A stretch of 51,292 nt of DNA from Taishania sp. GTDB lineage: Bacteria; Bacteroidota; Bacteroidia; Flavobacteriales_D; Crocinitomicaceae. The stretch spans positions 1 through 51,292 of the forward strand of contig JASLGM010000011.1 in the NCBI GenBank assembly GCA_030150045.1, in the 5' to 3' direction. The position numbers and the translations under genes are program-made. The notes beneath the pieces are model-generated. The model ran no database searches and was not told the DNA's origin. It saw nothing but the letters and a program-made list of their open reading frames with translations. Below, piece after piece: positions 40,582-50,188 of the stretch; position 1 is the first letter of the stretch; every line of letters begins with the position of its first letter.

Positions 40582-42519
40582 ATGGTATCGAAAAAGAGTT
40601 TTATCTATTGGACTATCTTCTTCATATTGGGGATTTACATCACTCTTTATGATTTAAACTACTTTATTGGAGGCTTTGTTTTTTTTGTGATGTTTTTTAT
40701 TTATGCGCACTTTTTCACACCTAGATTGGCGTACTATGCACTTTTTTCACTCACGTTTTACTTTTTAGGAGGGTTGACGATTTATAATGATTTAAGTACG
40801 AGAAGTGTTATTTTCTCAGGGCATAGAACCTATTTAGGGAAGGTTATTGAAATTAATCAAAAGGAATCTTGGAGCAACTTAAAAATTGAACTAATAGGTT
40901 CTTATAGTCGGATGCAAGAAGCAATAAGAATGGATGTTACGGGTGAAAACGTAATGCTCATTTTACCAAGTAGGCATCTTGAAAAGCTTGATTACTTAGA
41001 CGAAATTGTTTTCTCTAGTACTTTTGAACCTATTATTAATCCAAATAACCCAGGAGAATTTAATGCAGAGAATTATTTCTTGTCTAAGAACATCATGTAT
41101 AGTGGTTTTTTGGGGGCTGATAGTATAACGATAGTGCCACGAGGTAAAAAATGGAGTTTCAAATCAAAACTTAAAAGCATTTCTAATTGGAGCTCTAATG
41201 TAATTGAAAAGACAGTCGGTGGAGGTGAAGCAGCAGTTATTATTGGTATGTTATTGGGTGATCAATCTTCTATTGATTGGGAAATCAAGCAGGCATTTAT
41301 TAATACAGGGTCATCTCATATGTTGGCTGTTTCTGGGGCACATATTGCAGTTATTACAGCGTTACTCATAGGATTAATCGATCGTATAGGGATTAGTACT
41401 AAAGGATGGACAGCAGCTGTTTTCCTACTGACTTTTCTTTGGAGTTATGCTTTTCTTACTGGCTTTAGTGCTTCTGTGGTGAGGTCTGTTCTTATGTTTT
41501 CTTGTTTAGTTATTTTTAGATTTGTTAATAGGTCGTCAAATAATATTCATGTATTAAGTATTTCAGCTTTATTCATTATAGCATTTAATTGGAATAGTGC
41601 TTTGGATGTTGGATTTCAATTGTCTTATGCTGCTATGTTAGGAATATTTATTGTCAATCCAATATTGTTAAGATTATGGGCACCAAAGAATAAAGCTGTT
41701 AAGTGGATTTGGGATGGAACAGCGCTCTGTCTAGCAGCGCAAGTTTTTACAACGCCGTTAGCATTATATCATTTTCATCAATTCCCAAATTATTTTGTAT
41801 TGAGTAATTTTTTGGTAATGCTGGCTTCAGGACCTTTGTTAATTGGAGGAATGATGCTTTTAGCCTTTAGCTGGGTTCCTATATTAAAAACTTTAATTGC
41901 AACCTTTTTAAGTTGGTCAGGATATCTTTTTATATCTGGATTAAAACTGGTTGATACTTTGCCTTGGTCGGTCGCATATGGGTATAGTTTAACGATCTTA
42001 GAGATGTGTATCGCTTTGTTTTTGATTGTATATATGTTGAATTCAAAGAATAAATACAAATGGGTTATTGGAAGTATTCTTTTTATGACTGTTATTTCAT
42101 TTCAAAGGTGGGTAAACTATGATAAAAAAGGGTTGATGTTATTTAATGCACCTAACATTACTTTGGCTTACCTCGAAAAGGGGAAAAGTATAATCTTTAC
42201 ATCAGATTACGAAAACGCAGTAAAAAAAGGGATTAAACTAGGTAGTGATTTCAACAAAATCTTTCCTTCCCAAATAGAATATAAAGTATTACCAAAAAAA
42301 GGACAGGAAGTATGGATGAATAATGGTTTACGGATAGTTGGAGAAGACGGATTTTTAATTTTATACTATAATCAAACACTCTATTATTTAATTTATAATT
42401 CTGGTAAATTCTTAATTCATAAGGATGAATTAGAGGATGGTTTAGTGGTTAGTTTCGAGAAAATTGAATCCATCGAAAAAGCATTAATAATAAAAGAAAA
42501 AGCAATTTGGTTTGATTAA
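40582..42519 (+). CDS. ComEC/Rec2-family DNA-uptake channel protein, lacking the MBL domain
   Basis: A 645-residue polytopic membrane protein. It has N-terminal membrane helices, a DUF4131-type OB region (YLGKVIEINQKESWSNLKIE, NPGEFNAENYFLSKNIMYSG), and the Competence domain with GEAAVIIGMLLGDQSSI, FINTGSSHMLAVSGAHIAVI and LTGFSASVVRSVLMFSCL. These match ComEC, the inner-membrane channel for single-stranded DNA in natural transformation. The last 150 residues show no HxHxDH metallo-beta-lactamase motif, as is common in Bacteroidota. It stands alone; its stop overlaps the stop of the convergent lipoprotein gene by four bases. Confidence 0.88.
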   Translation: MVSKKSFIYWTIFFILGIYITLYDLNYFIGGFVFFVMFFIYAHFFTPRLAYYALFSLTFYFLGGLTIYNDLSTRSVIFSGHRTYLGKVIEINQKESWSNLKIELIGSYSRMQEAIRMDVTGENVMLILPSRHLEKLDYLDEIVFSSTFEPIINPNNPGEFNAENYFLSKNIMYSGFLGADSITIVPRGKKWSFKSKLKSISNWSSNVIEKTVGGGEAAVIIGMLLGDQSSIDWEIKQAFINTGSSHMLAVSGAHIAVITALLIGLIDRIGISTKGWTAAVFLLTFLWSYAFLTGFSASVVRSVLMFSCLVIFRFVNRSSNNIHVLSISALFIIAFNWNSALDVGFQLSYAAMLGIFIVNPILLRLWAPKNKAVKWIWDGTALCLAAQVFTTPLALYHFHQFPNYFVLSNFLVMLASGPLLIGGMMLLAFSWVPILKTLIATFLSWSGYLFISGLKLVDTLPWSVAYGYSLTILEMCIALFLIVYMLNSKNKYKWVIGSILFMTVISFQRWVNYDKKGLMLFNAPNITLAYLEKGKSIIFTSDYENAVKKGIKLGSDFNKIFPSQIEYKVLPKKGQEVWMNNGLRIVGEDGFLILYYNQTLYYLIYNSGKFLIHKDELEDGLVVSFEKIESIEKALIIKEKAIWFD

Positions 42520-43382
42520 TCCAGAAGATTAAATGAAGTGTTATAAAGAATTGTCGTTCTTCCATTTGCAGTTTCAACTTCAACTTCATAGCCTATCAGA
42601 TCTTCACCTTGATAAAGACCATCAGCACGGATTAATTTGTCTGTAGATGAGTTAAATAAACGGTCCTCAAGATTCACAACCGCAAGATTTCTAAGAATTG
42701 ATTTTGTGTCTACGGCTTTTGTTTGTTTAATGATATAGAGAACATTTGTAAGTTGTATAGCATAATCGCTTTTCTGATATTCAGTACTTCTATCTAATTC
42801 ATCATGTAAAAGATTAAATATTTTTCTTTCACCTTCAGATGCTTGGTATCCAGATTGGATAAGTGATTCCCCTAAGATAAATGATTTATATAGGGAGAGA
42901 CGAACAGTTGGGATTTCATAGTTATTAGTAGTAATGTAATCAACGATTTTCCCATTATTATCGAAATAGATATCAGAAAAATAGATATACGAAATCGTTG
43001 GTTTTTGCATAGCATAAACATGATGTTCAACATGTTTAATCTTTTGATTACTAGATTGAATAACGATTTTTTGATTCGAAATTTTTTCTTCTAAGCTTTT
43101 ATCGTATTTCCCCCTCTGTTCATTTGCATATTTTATTTCATATAAAGAGTCTAATTGTTCATAAATGTAGGGTTTTACGACTGTAGGTTGTGCGAAAGAA
43201 ATGGATTGATAAGTGATTGAAGAGTCCTTATAAGACTCTTGAATGTAATTACTTACTCTAGTTTGGCGATTTACAATTAAATCAGACTTTGTTGTTGGAG
43301 GAGTGTATTTTAATCCACAAGCGCTTGTCACACCTAAACTTAAGGTTGCCCAAAAAAAGTATAATCCATTTTTCATCATCAT
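42516..43382 (-). CDS. Lipoprotein of unknown function
   Basis: A 288-residue protein with a signal peptide ending in a lipobox-like VTSAC (Cys 22), so it is probably a lipoprotein. The rest is rich in Ser, Tyr, Asn and Gln, with a central charged helical stretch (residues about 88-120). I recognise no family. It lies 23 bases downstream of tsaC on the same strand and may be the last gene of the radC-mutS2 cluster. The stop overlaps the convergent ComEC-like gene by four bases, so there is no room for a terminator. Confidence 0.65.
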   Translation of the reverse strand: MMMKNGLYFFWATLSLGVTSACGLKYTPPTTKSDLIVNRQTRVSNYIQESYKDSSITYQSISFAQPTVVKPYIYEQLDSLYEIKYANEQRGKYDKSLEEKISNQKIVIQSSNQKIKHVEHHVYAMQKPTISYIYFSDIYFDNNGKIVDYITTNNYEIPTVRLSLYKSFILGESLIQSGYQASEGERKIFNLLHDELDRSTEYQKSDYAIQLTNVLYIIKQTKAVDTKSILRNLAVVNLEDRLFNSSTDKLIRADGLYQGEDLIGYEVEVETANGRTTILYNTSFNLLD

Positions 43383-43405
43383 AATTTAAAGATATAAATA
43401 TTTAT

Positions 43406-43963
43406 CTACTTCCGTAGTATTGCGATGTCACCATTTATACCAATCTTAATAATTTGTGAAGATTGGGTCATCTCTTGTTCCATTTTGTGTTCAATAATCA
43501 TTCCAATTTTTGATTTTATGATAGGAGAAATTGAATGGAAATTAGTTGGAGTGGGGGCGCCACTAATATTCGCAGATGTGCTAACGATAGGCTTTTTCAA
43601 CATTCTAATGATGTTGACGCAAAGAGGGTCCTTTGTAATACGAATACCTACACTTCCATCTTCGGCAAGAACTGAAGGAGCTAAATCCTTAGCATTTGGG
43701 TAAATTATTGTTAAGGGACGCGTAGCAAAATCAACCAAATCATAACAGACTGGATTGAAAACTGGTATATATCGCTCAAGCATTTGAAAACCGTCTACTA
43801 ATAGGATAAAACTCTTGTCTTTTGGTCTGTTTTTCACTTCCAAGAGCGCTTGACAAGAGGCTTCATTTGTTGCATCGCAACCTAAACCCCAAATGGTGTC
43901 TGTTGGATATAGGAATGTTTTACCTGCTCTTATTGATTCTATTTGTTCTTCTGTTAATCTCAT
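43406..43963 (-). CDS. tsaC: L-threonylcarbamoyladenylate synthase (TsaC/YrdC type)
   Basis: A 185-residue Sua5/YciO/YrdC-fold enzyme that makes threonylcarbamoyl-AMP for the t6A37 modification of ANN-reading tRNAs. Clear motifs are TFLYPTDTIWGLGCDATN, EVKNRPKDKSFILLV, RPLTIIYP, VGIRI and VSTSANISGAPTPT. It lacks the C-terminal Sua5 domain, so TsaC-type. The gene overlaps the upstream lipoprotein gene by four bases (ATGA), implying translational coupling. Confidence 0.92.
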   Translation of the reverse strand: MRLTEEQIESIRAGKTFLYPTDTIWGLGCDATNEASCQALLEVKNRPKDKSFILLVDGFQMLERYIPVFNPVCYDLVDFATRPLTIIYPNAKDLAPSVLAEDGSVGIRITKDPLCVNIIRMLKKPIVSTSANISGAPTPTNFHSISPIIKSKIGMIIEHKMEQEMTQSSQIIKIGINGDIAILRK

Positions 43964-44454
43964 TTTTTACGTTTCATGTTAAAGGCATAACTGTCCAATT
44001 CTTCTTCAAGATATCCAGCTACTTCAATAATAATATTGTCTTTGTTAAGGGAGGTGTATTTAATTGAACTTGGAAATTGATTTGGACGAGGGTTCAAACA
44101 AATAAATGATAGTGAGTCAATTACTTCTATAGGGAAAAATATTTGTTCATTATTTTCAGAGATAGAATAATGAAGACTATTCTCTCTATTTTGAATTTTT
44201 ATATGTTCAACATCTGATTTCCCATTGATCATATCAGTGAAAAAACCTGCTCCTATTAATTCATTTTCACTTTGTTCCCAATGTTCAATATAGGCGTCCT
44301 CATCTTCTTGTTGTTCCCATTCACCGATTAACCATGTGGGAAGATGAATAGATTCGTAAGATTCTTTTGTTTTAACACCTTCCTTGTTGTTACAAGATAA
44401 CAAGCAAATTACAAATAGTATAATTGATGTAAGTTTAAGTTCTATTTTAACCAT
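43960..44454 (-). CDS. DUF6265-like lipoprotein
   Basis: A 164-residue protein with a signal peptide and lipobox (CLLSC, Cys 21). The mature part has the pattern PTWLIGEWEQQ, IEHWEQ, ELIGAGFF and then strands, which resembles the DUF6265 lipocalin-like domain of Bacteroidota. Function is unknown. It overlaps mutS2 by 13 bases at its start and tsaC by four bases at its end, so it is embedded in a tight operon of housekeeping genes. Confidence 0.75.
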   Translation of the reverse strand: MVKIELKLTSIILFVICLLSCNNKEGVKTKESYESIHLPTWLIGEWEQQEDEDAYIEHWEQSENELIGAGFFTDMINGKSDVEHIKIQNRENSLHYSISENNEQIFFPIEVIDSLSFICLNPRPNQFPSSIKYTSLNKDNIIIEVAGYLEEELDSYAFNMKRKK

Positions 44455-46565
44455 GATAATTTTTGTTTTTCTACCTTAATTTTAACAAATCCGAAAGATA
44501 CTGTCACTATTTCGCCAACAATATCTTCAACTTCTCCTGATTTTTTTGTGTCTAAAAGTTTGACAGTAGATCCAACAACTATTTTGTGTCTTTGCTGAAT
44601 GTCTTGTTCAGGCTTTACCGCTTTACTTTTCTTTTTAACACTTTTAGCTTCTAGCTTTAATTTCTCTACTCTCGAAGCATCATCTCTTTTAAGTTTTTCA
44701 ACAGCTAGATATTTTTTTACATCTTGTAAAAGTTCATTGTTCACATTTTTATTTTTACTAGACGTACTGTAGCGATGGATGTAGTTATCCATTTTAACAC
44801 CATAGTTAATGAACTTCTGATTTTTCTCACCACTTTCTTTTTGTATGGCTAGCTTTTGGTCGAGATGCTTTTTTTTATTTAGATAGTCTTGTTGTATTTG
44901 CTGAGCTTTTTCTTGGGCTTCTAGATGGTCTTTACTCATCCTTGCAAAATGATTTTTTTCTTTTTGAAGTTCATTTAATAATCGGTCCATTTTTACTTTT
45001 CTTTCGTCTAAACGGCTTTTTGCTTCTTCAATTATTGATAAAGGAATACCGTTCATTTGTGCAACTTCAAACGTAAAAGAACTACCAGGATTACCCATGT
45101 CAAATCTATATAAAGGTTCGAGTGTATCAGAATTAAACAACATACATCCATTTGTAGCCTCGGGTAAAGCATTTGCTTTAAGCTTGATGTTACCATAATG
45201 GGTAGTTATTACCGAAAAGCATCCTTTTTTATATAATTCCTCAAAAAATACTTCTGCAAGCGCACCACCCAGATCAGGATCGGAACCAGTACCAAACTCA
45301 TCGAGTAGAAGTAATGTTCTTCTGTTCGTGACTTTTAAAAAATGTTTCATTCTTCTAAGTCTATAAGAATAGGTGCTTAACTCATTTTCGATAGATTGAT
45401 TATCTCCAATGTCAGACAATATTTGTTGAAAAAGGCATATTTTACTATTGGGATTTACCGGAATCAATAAACCACTTTGCAGCATTAACTGTAATAAACC
45501 AATTGTTTTTAATGTAATACTCTTCCCTCCAGCATTTGGTCCTGAAATAACAAGCATTCTTGCTTTTTTATCCAAATGGATTCGTTGAGGGATGGTTTTT
45601 TTTCCTAAAACTTTATTATTTTTCCATAAAATAGGGTGGTAGGCATCTACTAATTCAATCTCTGTATGATGAACAATTCCTGGTAAAAAGCAATTTAAGT
45701 CTATAGCTAATCTTGCTTTTGCGTTAATAAAGTCAAGAGCAGTAAGTACTTCTTGATAATTGCGAATGAGTGGTAAGAAAATGGATATTTTTTGAGTAAG
45801 TTCTCTTAAAATCTTATAGATTTCCTTTCGCTCTTCATCTATTTGTAGTTCTAATTCATTATTCAGAGGTACGTTTATTTGCGGCTCAATATAAATTAGA
45901 TTCCCTGTTTTACTAGCCCCAACAACATTACCAGATACTTGTCTTTTATGAGAGGCAAGAACAGTTAATACCCTTCGCTCATTTACAAAAGCTTCTCTTG
46001 TCTCACCTAAATAATTCCCTTTAGCTAATCTTCTTACTTCTTTTTCGAAGTTTTTGTTAATTTGATTTCGAATGATTTTTATTTCGTTTCGAATTAGACT
46101 AAGTTGTGGAGATGCTTCATCGATAACTTTCCAATTAATATCAAAAATTGAACGTATCATACTAATTATCTCTTCTGTTTGTTCTGTTTTTTCAAGAAGT
46201 TGAGCAAGAAGAGGGTAGAGATTTTTTTTTCTATTGAAAAAATCTACTAAAATATTACAAAGTGTTGAGGCAGTAGAAATTCTATTAAAACCCTCTGGAG
46301 TCAACACTGAATTTTTTATTCCTAAAGTTTGTATTTCTGATAAAAGTTCTTCAAAATCAAGGGAGGGAAAGGTTTCCCCATTTCGTTTAATATTGCATAA
46401 CTCATCTAAACGATTCAAATCTTCTTCAATACCATTGAAGTTAGAACTTGGACCTAGATTTTCAATTCTTTGAGAAGCAGTTTCCCCTATGGCATAATTA
46501 TTGAGCCAACCCAAAACTGTCGGGAACTCTAAATCTATTAATGTTTGTTTGTCAAATGTGGACAT
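44442..46565 (-). CDS. MutS2-family ATPase without Smr domain
   Basis: A 707-residue protein. The N-terminal MutS core and clamp regions are followed by the ATPase: Walker A ISGPNAGGKSITLKT (about residue 345), Walker B TLLLLDEFGTGSDPDLGGAL and the VITTHYGNIKL switch. A long coiled coil (about residues 510-600) comes next, and the end is a small beta (KOW-like) domain KIVVGSTVKLLDT. The Smr nuclease domain seen in Bacillus MutS2 is absent, as in other Bacteroidota members of about 720 residues. Roles in recombination control or ribosome rescue are possible. The start at 46565 (MSTFDKQTL) is favoured over 46580. Confidence 0.9.
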   Translation of the reverse strand: MSTFDKQTLIDLEFPTVLGWLNNYAIGETASQRIENLGPSSNFNGIEEDLNRLDELCNIKRNGETFPSLDFEELLSEIQTLGIKNSVLTPEGFNRISTASTLCNILVDFFNRKKNLYPLLAQLLEKTEQTEEIISMIRSIFDINWKVIDEASPQLSLIRNEIKIIRNQINKNFEKEVRRLAKGNYLGETREAFVNERRVLTVLASHKRQVSGNVVGASKTGNLIYIEPQINVPLNNELELQIDEERKEIYKILRELTQKISIFLPLIRNYQEVLTALDFINAKARLAIDLNCFLPGIVHHTEIELVDAYHPILWKNNKVLGKKTIPQRIHLDKKARMLVISGPNAGGKSITLKTIGLLQLMLQSGLLIPVNPNSKICLFQQILSDIGDNQSIENELSTYSYRLRRMKHFLKVTNRRTLLLLDEFGTGSDPDLGGALAEVFFEELYKKGCFSVITTHYGNIKLKANALPEATNGCMLFNSDTLEPLYRFDMGNPGSSFTFEVAQMNGIPLSIIEEAKSRLDERKVKMDRLLNELQKEKNHFARMSKDHLEAQEKAQQIQQDYLNKKKHLDQKLAIQKESGEKNQKFINYGVKMDNYIHRYSTSSKNKNVNNELLQDVKKYLAVEKLKRDDASRVEKLKLEAKSVKKKSKAVKPEQDIQQRHKIVVGSTVKLLDTKKSGEVEDIVGEIVTVSFGFVKIKVEKQKLSWLK

Positions 46566-46613
46566 AATACAAAAATACATTTTCTTGTCATTCTTTATAA
46601 CAATACTTTGTTT

Positions 46614-47303
46614 TTATAGAATACCTTCGTCAGCAAAGCTTACATACGTCTGGCCTGTAAAAATAATATGATCTAAAACGTTTATATCGATTAGTTTGCC
46701 AAATGCAATAAATTGTTTTGTTAAACTTTCATCTTGGGGACTTGGTTTAGGATTTCCACTTGGATGATTATGTGCTAATATTATTCCTGAAGCATTTAAT
46801 AGCAGAGCTTCCTTGAAAATGAGTTTGCCATCTGCAACAGTACCGTGCATTCCTCCAATTGATATTCTTTTTTTTTGAATAACATGATTGGATCTAGTAA
46901 GAAAAATGACATGAAATTCTTCATGATTTAAATCAATCAAATCAGCGTATAAAAGAGTGTAAGCATCTTTGGAACAAGTGATTTTTGGTTTTTCTTTTGG
47001 TTCAGACTTTATTCGTCTACGTCCAAGTTCCATAGCGGCGGTTAAGGTAACTGCTTTTGCATCCCCTATTCCTTTAATTTCTTTAAGTTGATTTATGCTT
47101 AATCTCCCCAATTCGTACAAGTCATTATTGGATTTTCTAAGTACCTCCTGACCTACATCTAAAGCAGACATTTTAGATGTGCCAGAACCTAAGATAATGG
47201 CAATAAGTTCTGCATCTGAAAGTGCATTTTTACCTTTTAAAAGCATTTTTTCTCTTGGGCGATCGTCTTCTGCCCACATTTTTATTGACAGTGAATTATT
47301 CAT
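46614..47303 (-). CDS. radC: RadC-family JAMM protein
   Basis: A 229-residue RadC: DDRPREKMLLKGKNALSDAELIAIILGSG (quoted in part as LKGKNALSDAELIA), a helix-hairpin-helix segment (LKEIKGIGDAKAVTL) and the JAMM metal motif ILAHNHPSGNPKPSPQD. Despite the historic name its role in repair is doubtful. It is 48 bases upstream of mutS2 on the same strand, and divergent from the YdjM-like gene. The start at 47303 is chosen over 47327, which would overlap the divergent gene's upstream region. Confidence 0.93.
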   Translation of the reverse strand: MNNSLSIKMWAEDDRPREKMLLKGKNALSDAELIAIILGSGTSKMSALDVGQEVLRKSNNDLYELGRLSINQLKEIKGIGDAKAVTLTAAMELGRRRIKSEPKEKPKITCSKDAYTLLYADLIDLNHEEFHVIFLTRSNHVIQKKRISIGGMHGTVADGKLIFKEALLLNASGIILAHNHPSGNPKPSPQDESLTKQFIAFGKLIDINVLDHIIFTGQTYVSFADEGIL

Positions 47304-47372
47304 AATATTAGGTTGATTCCTAATCAAGTTACAAAATATAAGTGTAATTTCACAAGAACAAAAGAGTTGAGT

Positions 47373-48395
47373 ATGGATTCAGTTACACAAATTGTACTTG
47401 GAGGAGCAATTGGAGAACTTGTAGCAGGAAAAAAGTTAGGGAATAAAGCCATATTATGGGGGGCAATCGCAGGTACTATACCCGATCTAGATGTTATCTT
47501 TTCTACCATGTACCATGTCACAGAGGGAGCATTAATACATCGAGGTTTTTCTCATTCCTTATTGTTCGCTATTATAACATCTCCCGTATTTGCTTACCTA
47601 ACATACCGGATTTACAAAGAAAAGTATAATTACAAAACATGGTTAATACTTTTCTTTTTTGGGATTGTCACGCATCCAATGTTAGATGTGTTTACAAATT
47701 ATGGAACGCAATTTTTCTTGCCTTTTAATTGGAGAATTACGTTTAATACTGTTTATGTAGTTGATCCATTGTACACCATTCCCTTCTTAGTTTGCCTTGT
47801 AATCTGTTTACGATTGGATCCTATGACACAAAAACGTAGGCGTATTAATGCTATAGGGTTAATCTATTCAACACTTTATCTATTATGGGGTGTTTGTGTA
47901 AAACTGGTTATTTTAAAAGAAAGTGATGTTTTTTTTAAGGAGAATGGATTGACAGTAGGAAGAAGAATAGTAACACCAATGCCCCTCACTTCATTTTATT
48001 GGATGATTATTGGTGAAGGAAAAAATGATTATTATATTCTTCATCATTCTATATTTAGTGATAAAACACCAAGAGAGTTAATTACTATACCTGCGAATAA
48101 AGCATTGATGGATGACTTTAATTGGCCTGAAGGTAAACAAAAGCATAATGCGCATATGAAACGATTTACAGATGGATATTATGCAATTCAACCAACTGAA
48201 ACTGGCTATAAATTCTATGATATGCGCTTTGGGGTAGTTACAAAACTAACTGCAGGAAAATTAAACGATCCTCTTTGGGGATATGGCATAATTGTTGACA
48301 ACAACCAAATAACATCTGTAAAAGCAATACGTAGAGAAAGCCTTAGTGGACAGATGGATTTTAAGACATATACGAACTATATTTTTGATAAATAA
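47373..48395 (+). CDS. YdjM-like (DUF457) membrane metal-dependent hydrolase
   Basis: A 341-residue membrane protein. It opens MDSVTQIVLGGAIGELVAGK, typical of the DUF457/YdjM family, with GAIAGTIPDLDV, HRGFSHS and a THPMLDVFTNYGTQ motif whose His and Asp residues probably bind a metal. Five or so membrane helices fill the first 180 residues; a soluble C-terminal domain of about 150 residues follows. Family members are thought to act on membrane lipids; the substrate is unknown. The start at 47373 suits the conserved N-terminus. It is followed after three bases by the GH3 gene. Confidence 0.88.
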   Translation: MDSVTQIVLGGAIGELVAGKKLGNKAILWGAIAGTIPDLDVIFSTMYHVTEGALIHRGFSHSLLFAIITSPVFAYLTYRIYKEKYNYKTWLILFFFGIVTHPMLDVFTNYGTQFFLPFNWRITFNTVYVVDPLYTIPFLVCLVICLRLDPMTQKRRRINAIGLIYSTLYLLWGVCVKLVILKESDVFFKENGLTVGRRIVTPMPLTSFYWMIIGEGKNDYYILHHSIFSDKTPRELITIPANKALMDDFNWPEGKQKHNAHMKRFTDGYYAIQPTETGYKFYDMRFGVVTKLTAGKLNDPLWGYGIIVDNNQITSVKAIRRESLSGQMDFKTYTNYIFDK

Positions 48396-48398
48396 ACT

Positions 48399-49550
48399 AT
48401 GAATAAATTTTTGACAGGGCTTTTTGTTAGCTCAATGGTACTAACTGCTTGTGGACAAGAAGTTAAAAAAAATCAGATATTGGAAGCTAATACGATTCAA
48501 GTAAAAAAGAATCTAGAGTTTATCAGTATCGATGATTATTTTGATTTTGGGTGGAAAGAATTAAATGATAAAGTAGAAGTTTATGTGAAAGGGTTGACTC
48601 CTGAACAGAAGGTTGCTCAATTAATTATGCCAGCAATGGGTAGGTTAGGACAACCGGAAACAACTATTAGGAGATTAGTTTCAGAAGGTAAAGTCGGTGG
48701 TATTTTAATGTTAAATGGAACGAAAGAGCAATTTGCTGAATGGATTAAAGAATTCAATACTGAAAACGCTGAAAAAGGTGTAACTCCTTTTTTCTATTCA
48801 GCAGACGCTGAACCTTCGCTTGTAAATAGGAAAATTATAGGGTCAACTCCTGTGAAAAAAGCATCAGAAATTGCTACATTGGCTGAAGTTACGGAAGTAG
48901 CAGGTGTTATCTCTACTGATTTAAATGCAATTGGGATAAACTATAACTTTGCACCAGTATCAGACATGGCATCAAATTCAACTGTGGGATATAGAGGCTT
49001 TGGGAAAGATGAAAAGAACATTGTTCCTTTTTCGAATGAATTTATTCGCGTGAGCACAAATGCTAATGTTTTGACATCAATCAAACATTTTCCTGGTCAT
49101 GGATTAGTGACTGGAGATACACATAAAGCTCTACAGACAATTAATGGAGAAATGAAAGAATTACCAATTTTCAAAGAATTGATTAGTGGTAATGTTCCCT
49201 CTGTTATGATTGGACATATTGCAATTGAAGGAAATGATAAATATAACACTAATGGACTACCAGCAACGGTTAGTGAAAAAATTGTTACTGGATTATTGAG
49301 AAAGGAATTAGGTTATAAAGGATTAGTTGTAACTGATGCTATGAATATGGGAGGGGTTGTTCGTGTACCGAATAATTCCATTAAAGTTATTGAAGCAGGT
49401 GGTGATATCTTATTAATGCCTGTGGATACCGATAAAGCATACAATGAATTATTAGCTGAATACAAGGCAAACCCTAAATTTGCTCAAAAGGTTGATGAAT
49501 CCGTTAATCGAATTATTAGAATGAAAATTTGTCAAAAATTGATTAAGTAA
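48399..49550 (+). CDS. GH3-family beta-N-acetylhexosaminidase-like lipoprotein
   Basis: A 383-residue protein with a signal peptide and lipobox (LTAC). The glycoside hydrolase family 3 N-terminal domain is clear: LTPEQKVAQLIMPAMGRLG, FYSADAEPS, FAPVSDMASN, SIKHFPGHGLVTGDTHKA with the NagZ-type catalytic His loop, and the nucleophile Asp in GLVVTDAMNMGGV. This is the single-domain NagZ type, which releases N-acetylglucosamine from peptidoglycan fragments, but a lipoprotein form acts in the periplasm or outer membrane rather than the cytosol. It forms a pair with the YdjM-like gene and ends in a bidirectional terminator. Confidence 0.9.
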   Translation: MNKFLTGLFVSSMVLTACGQEVKKNQILEANTIQVKKNLEFISIDDYFDFGWKELNDKVEVYVKGLTPEQKVAQLIMPAMGRLGQPETTIRRLVSEGKVGGILMLNGTKEQFAEWIKEFNTENAEKGVTPFFYSADAEPSLVNRKIIGSTPVKKASEIATLAEVTEVAGVISTDLNAIGINYNFAPVSDMASNSTVGYRGFGKDEKNIVPFSNEFIRVSTNANVLTSIKHFPGHGLVTGDTHKALQTINGEMKELPIFKELISGNVPSVMIGHIAIEGNDKYNTNGLPATVSEKIVTGLLRKELGYKGLVVTDAMNMGGVVRVPNNSIKVIEAGGDILLMPVDTDKAYNELLAEYKANPKFAQKVDESVNRIIRMKICQKLIK

Positions 49551-49562
49551 AATTCATGAAGA

Positions 49563-49596
49563 TAAAAAAAGGCTCAATTAATTGAGCCTTTTTTTA
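49563..49596. terminator. Bidirectional terminator between the GH3 and GNAT genes
   Basis: A long perfect palindrome, AAAGGCTCAATT/AATTGAGCCTTT flanked by A and T runs, serves both convergent genes. It touches the GNAT gene's stop codon. Confidence 0.92.
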
Positions 49597-50055
49597 TCTG
49601 TGTAATCGTAATTCAATAATAGAATTTGAAAAGCCGTATTTTTCAAATACAGAAATAACACTAGGATCATTTTTTAGGTGTAAAGCAATGTCGCCTTTTG
49701 CATGACTTTTAACCTGCTCTATCATTCTTCGACAAATACCATTTCCTCTATACTGAGGGTGGATCCCAAAGTAAACAATAATATTGTCCGCAACATAACC
49801 TTGCATTCCTGTTTGGTTTATGATAGAAGCTGAGACGATTTTTGATCCAATTTTATTCACAATGGTAAATCCGCCAAAGGAAAGAAAATCTTTAATAGAA
49901 TAGTCTAAAGCTCTTCGGATAAATTCTTTAGAATGATGATGATCTTCCATTAATTCATGTAAAAAACATACTATTGCCAACTTCTCTAATTCTGTTGGTC
50001 GATGCGTAGCCGTATAAACTAAGTTTTCGGTAATTATACCATCTAAAGTTTCCAT
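49594..50055 (-). CDS. GNAT-family N-acetyltransferase
   Basis: A 153-residue acetyltransferase fold. The acetyl-CoA pyrophosphate-binding motif is HPQYRGNGICRRMIEQV, preceded by the strand YFGI, and the C-terminal FEKYGF is typical of the family. The substrate (protein, peptide or small molecule) cannot be read. The open frame reaches 50103, but the start at 50055 (METLDGIIT) avoids an implausible hydrophobic leader. It faces the GH3 gene and lies downstream of the thioredoxin-like gene. Confidence 0.8.
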   Translation of the reverse strand: METLDGIITENLVYTATHRPTELEKLAIVCFLHELMEDHHHSKEFIRRALDYSIKDFLSFGGFTIVNKIGSKIVSASIINQTGMQGYVADNIIVYFGIHPQYRGNGICRRMIEQVKSHAKGDIALHLKNDPSVISVFEKYGFSNSIIELRLHR

Positions 50056-50188
50056 AAGTAGTAGGGCTTGAATGATCAATAAAAATTGTAATTCAATTTT
50101 CACTAAAAATAGACTTAACTTATATTAAATATGGAAGAAATGAAAGCATACAGTGAATTAATGAATATTATCTGAATATCAATGATAA

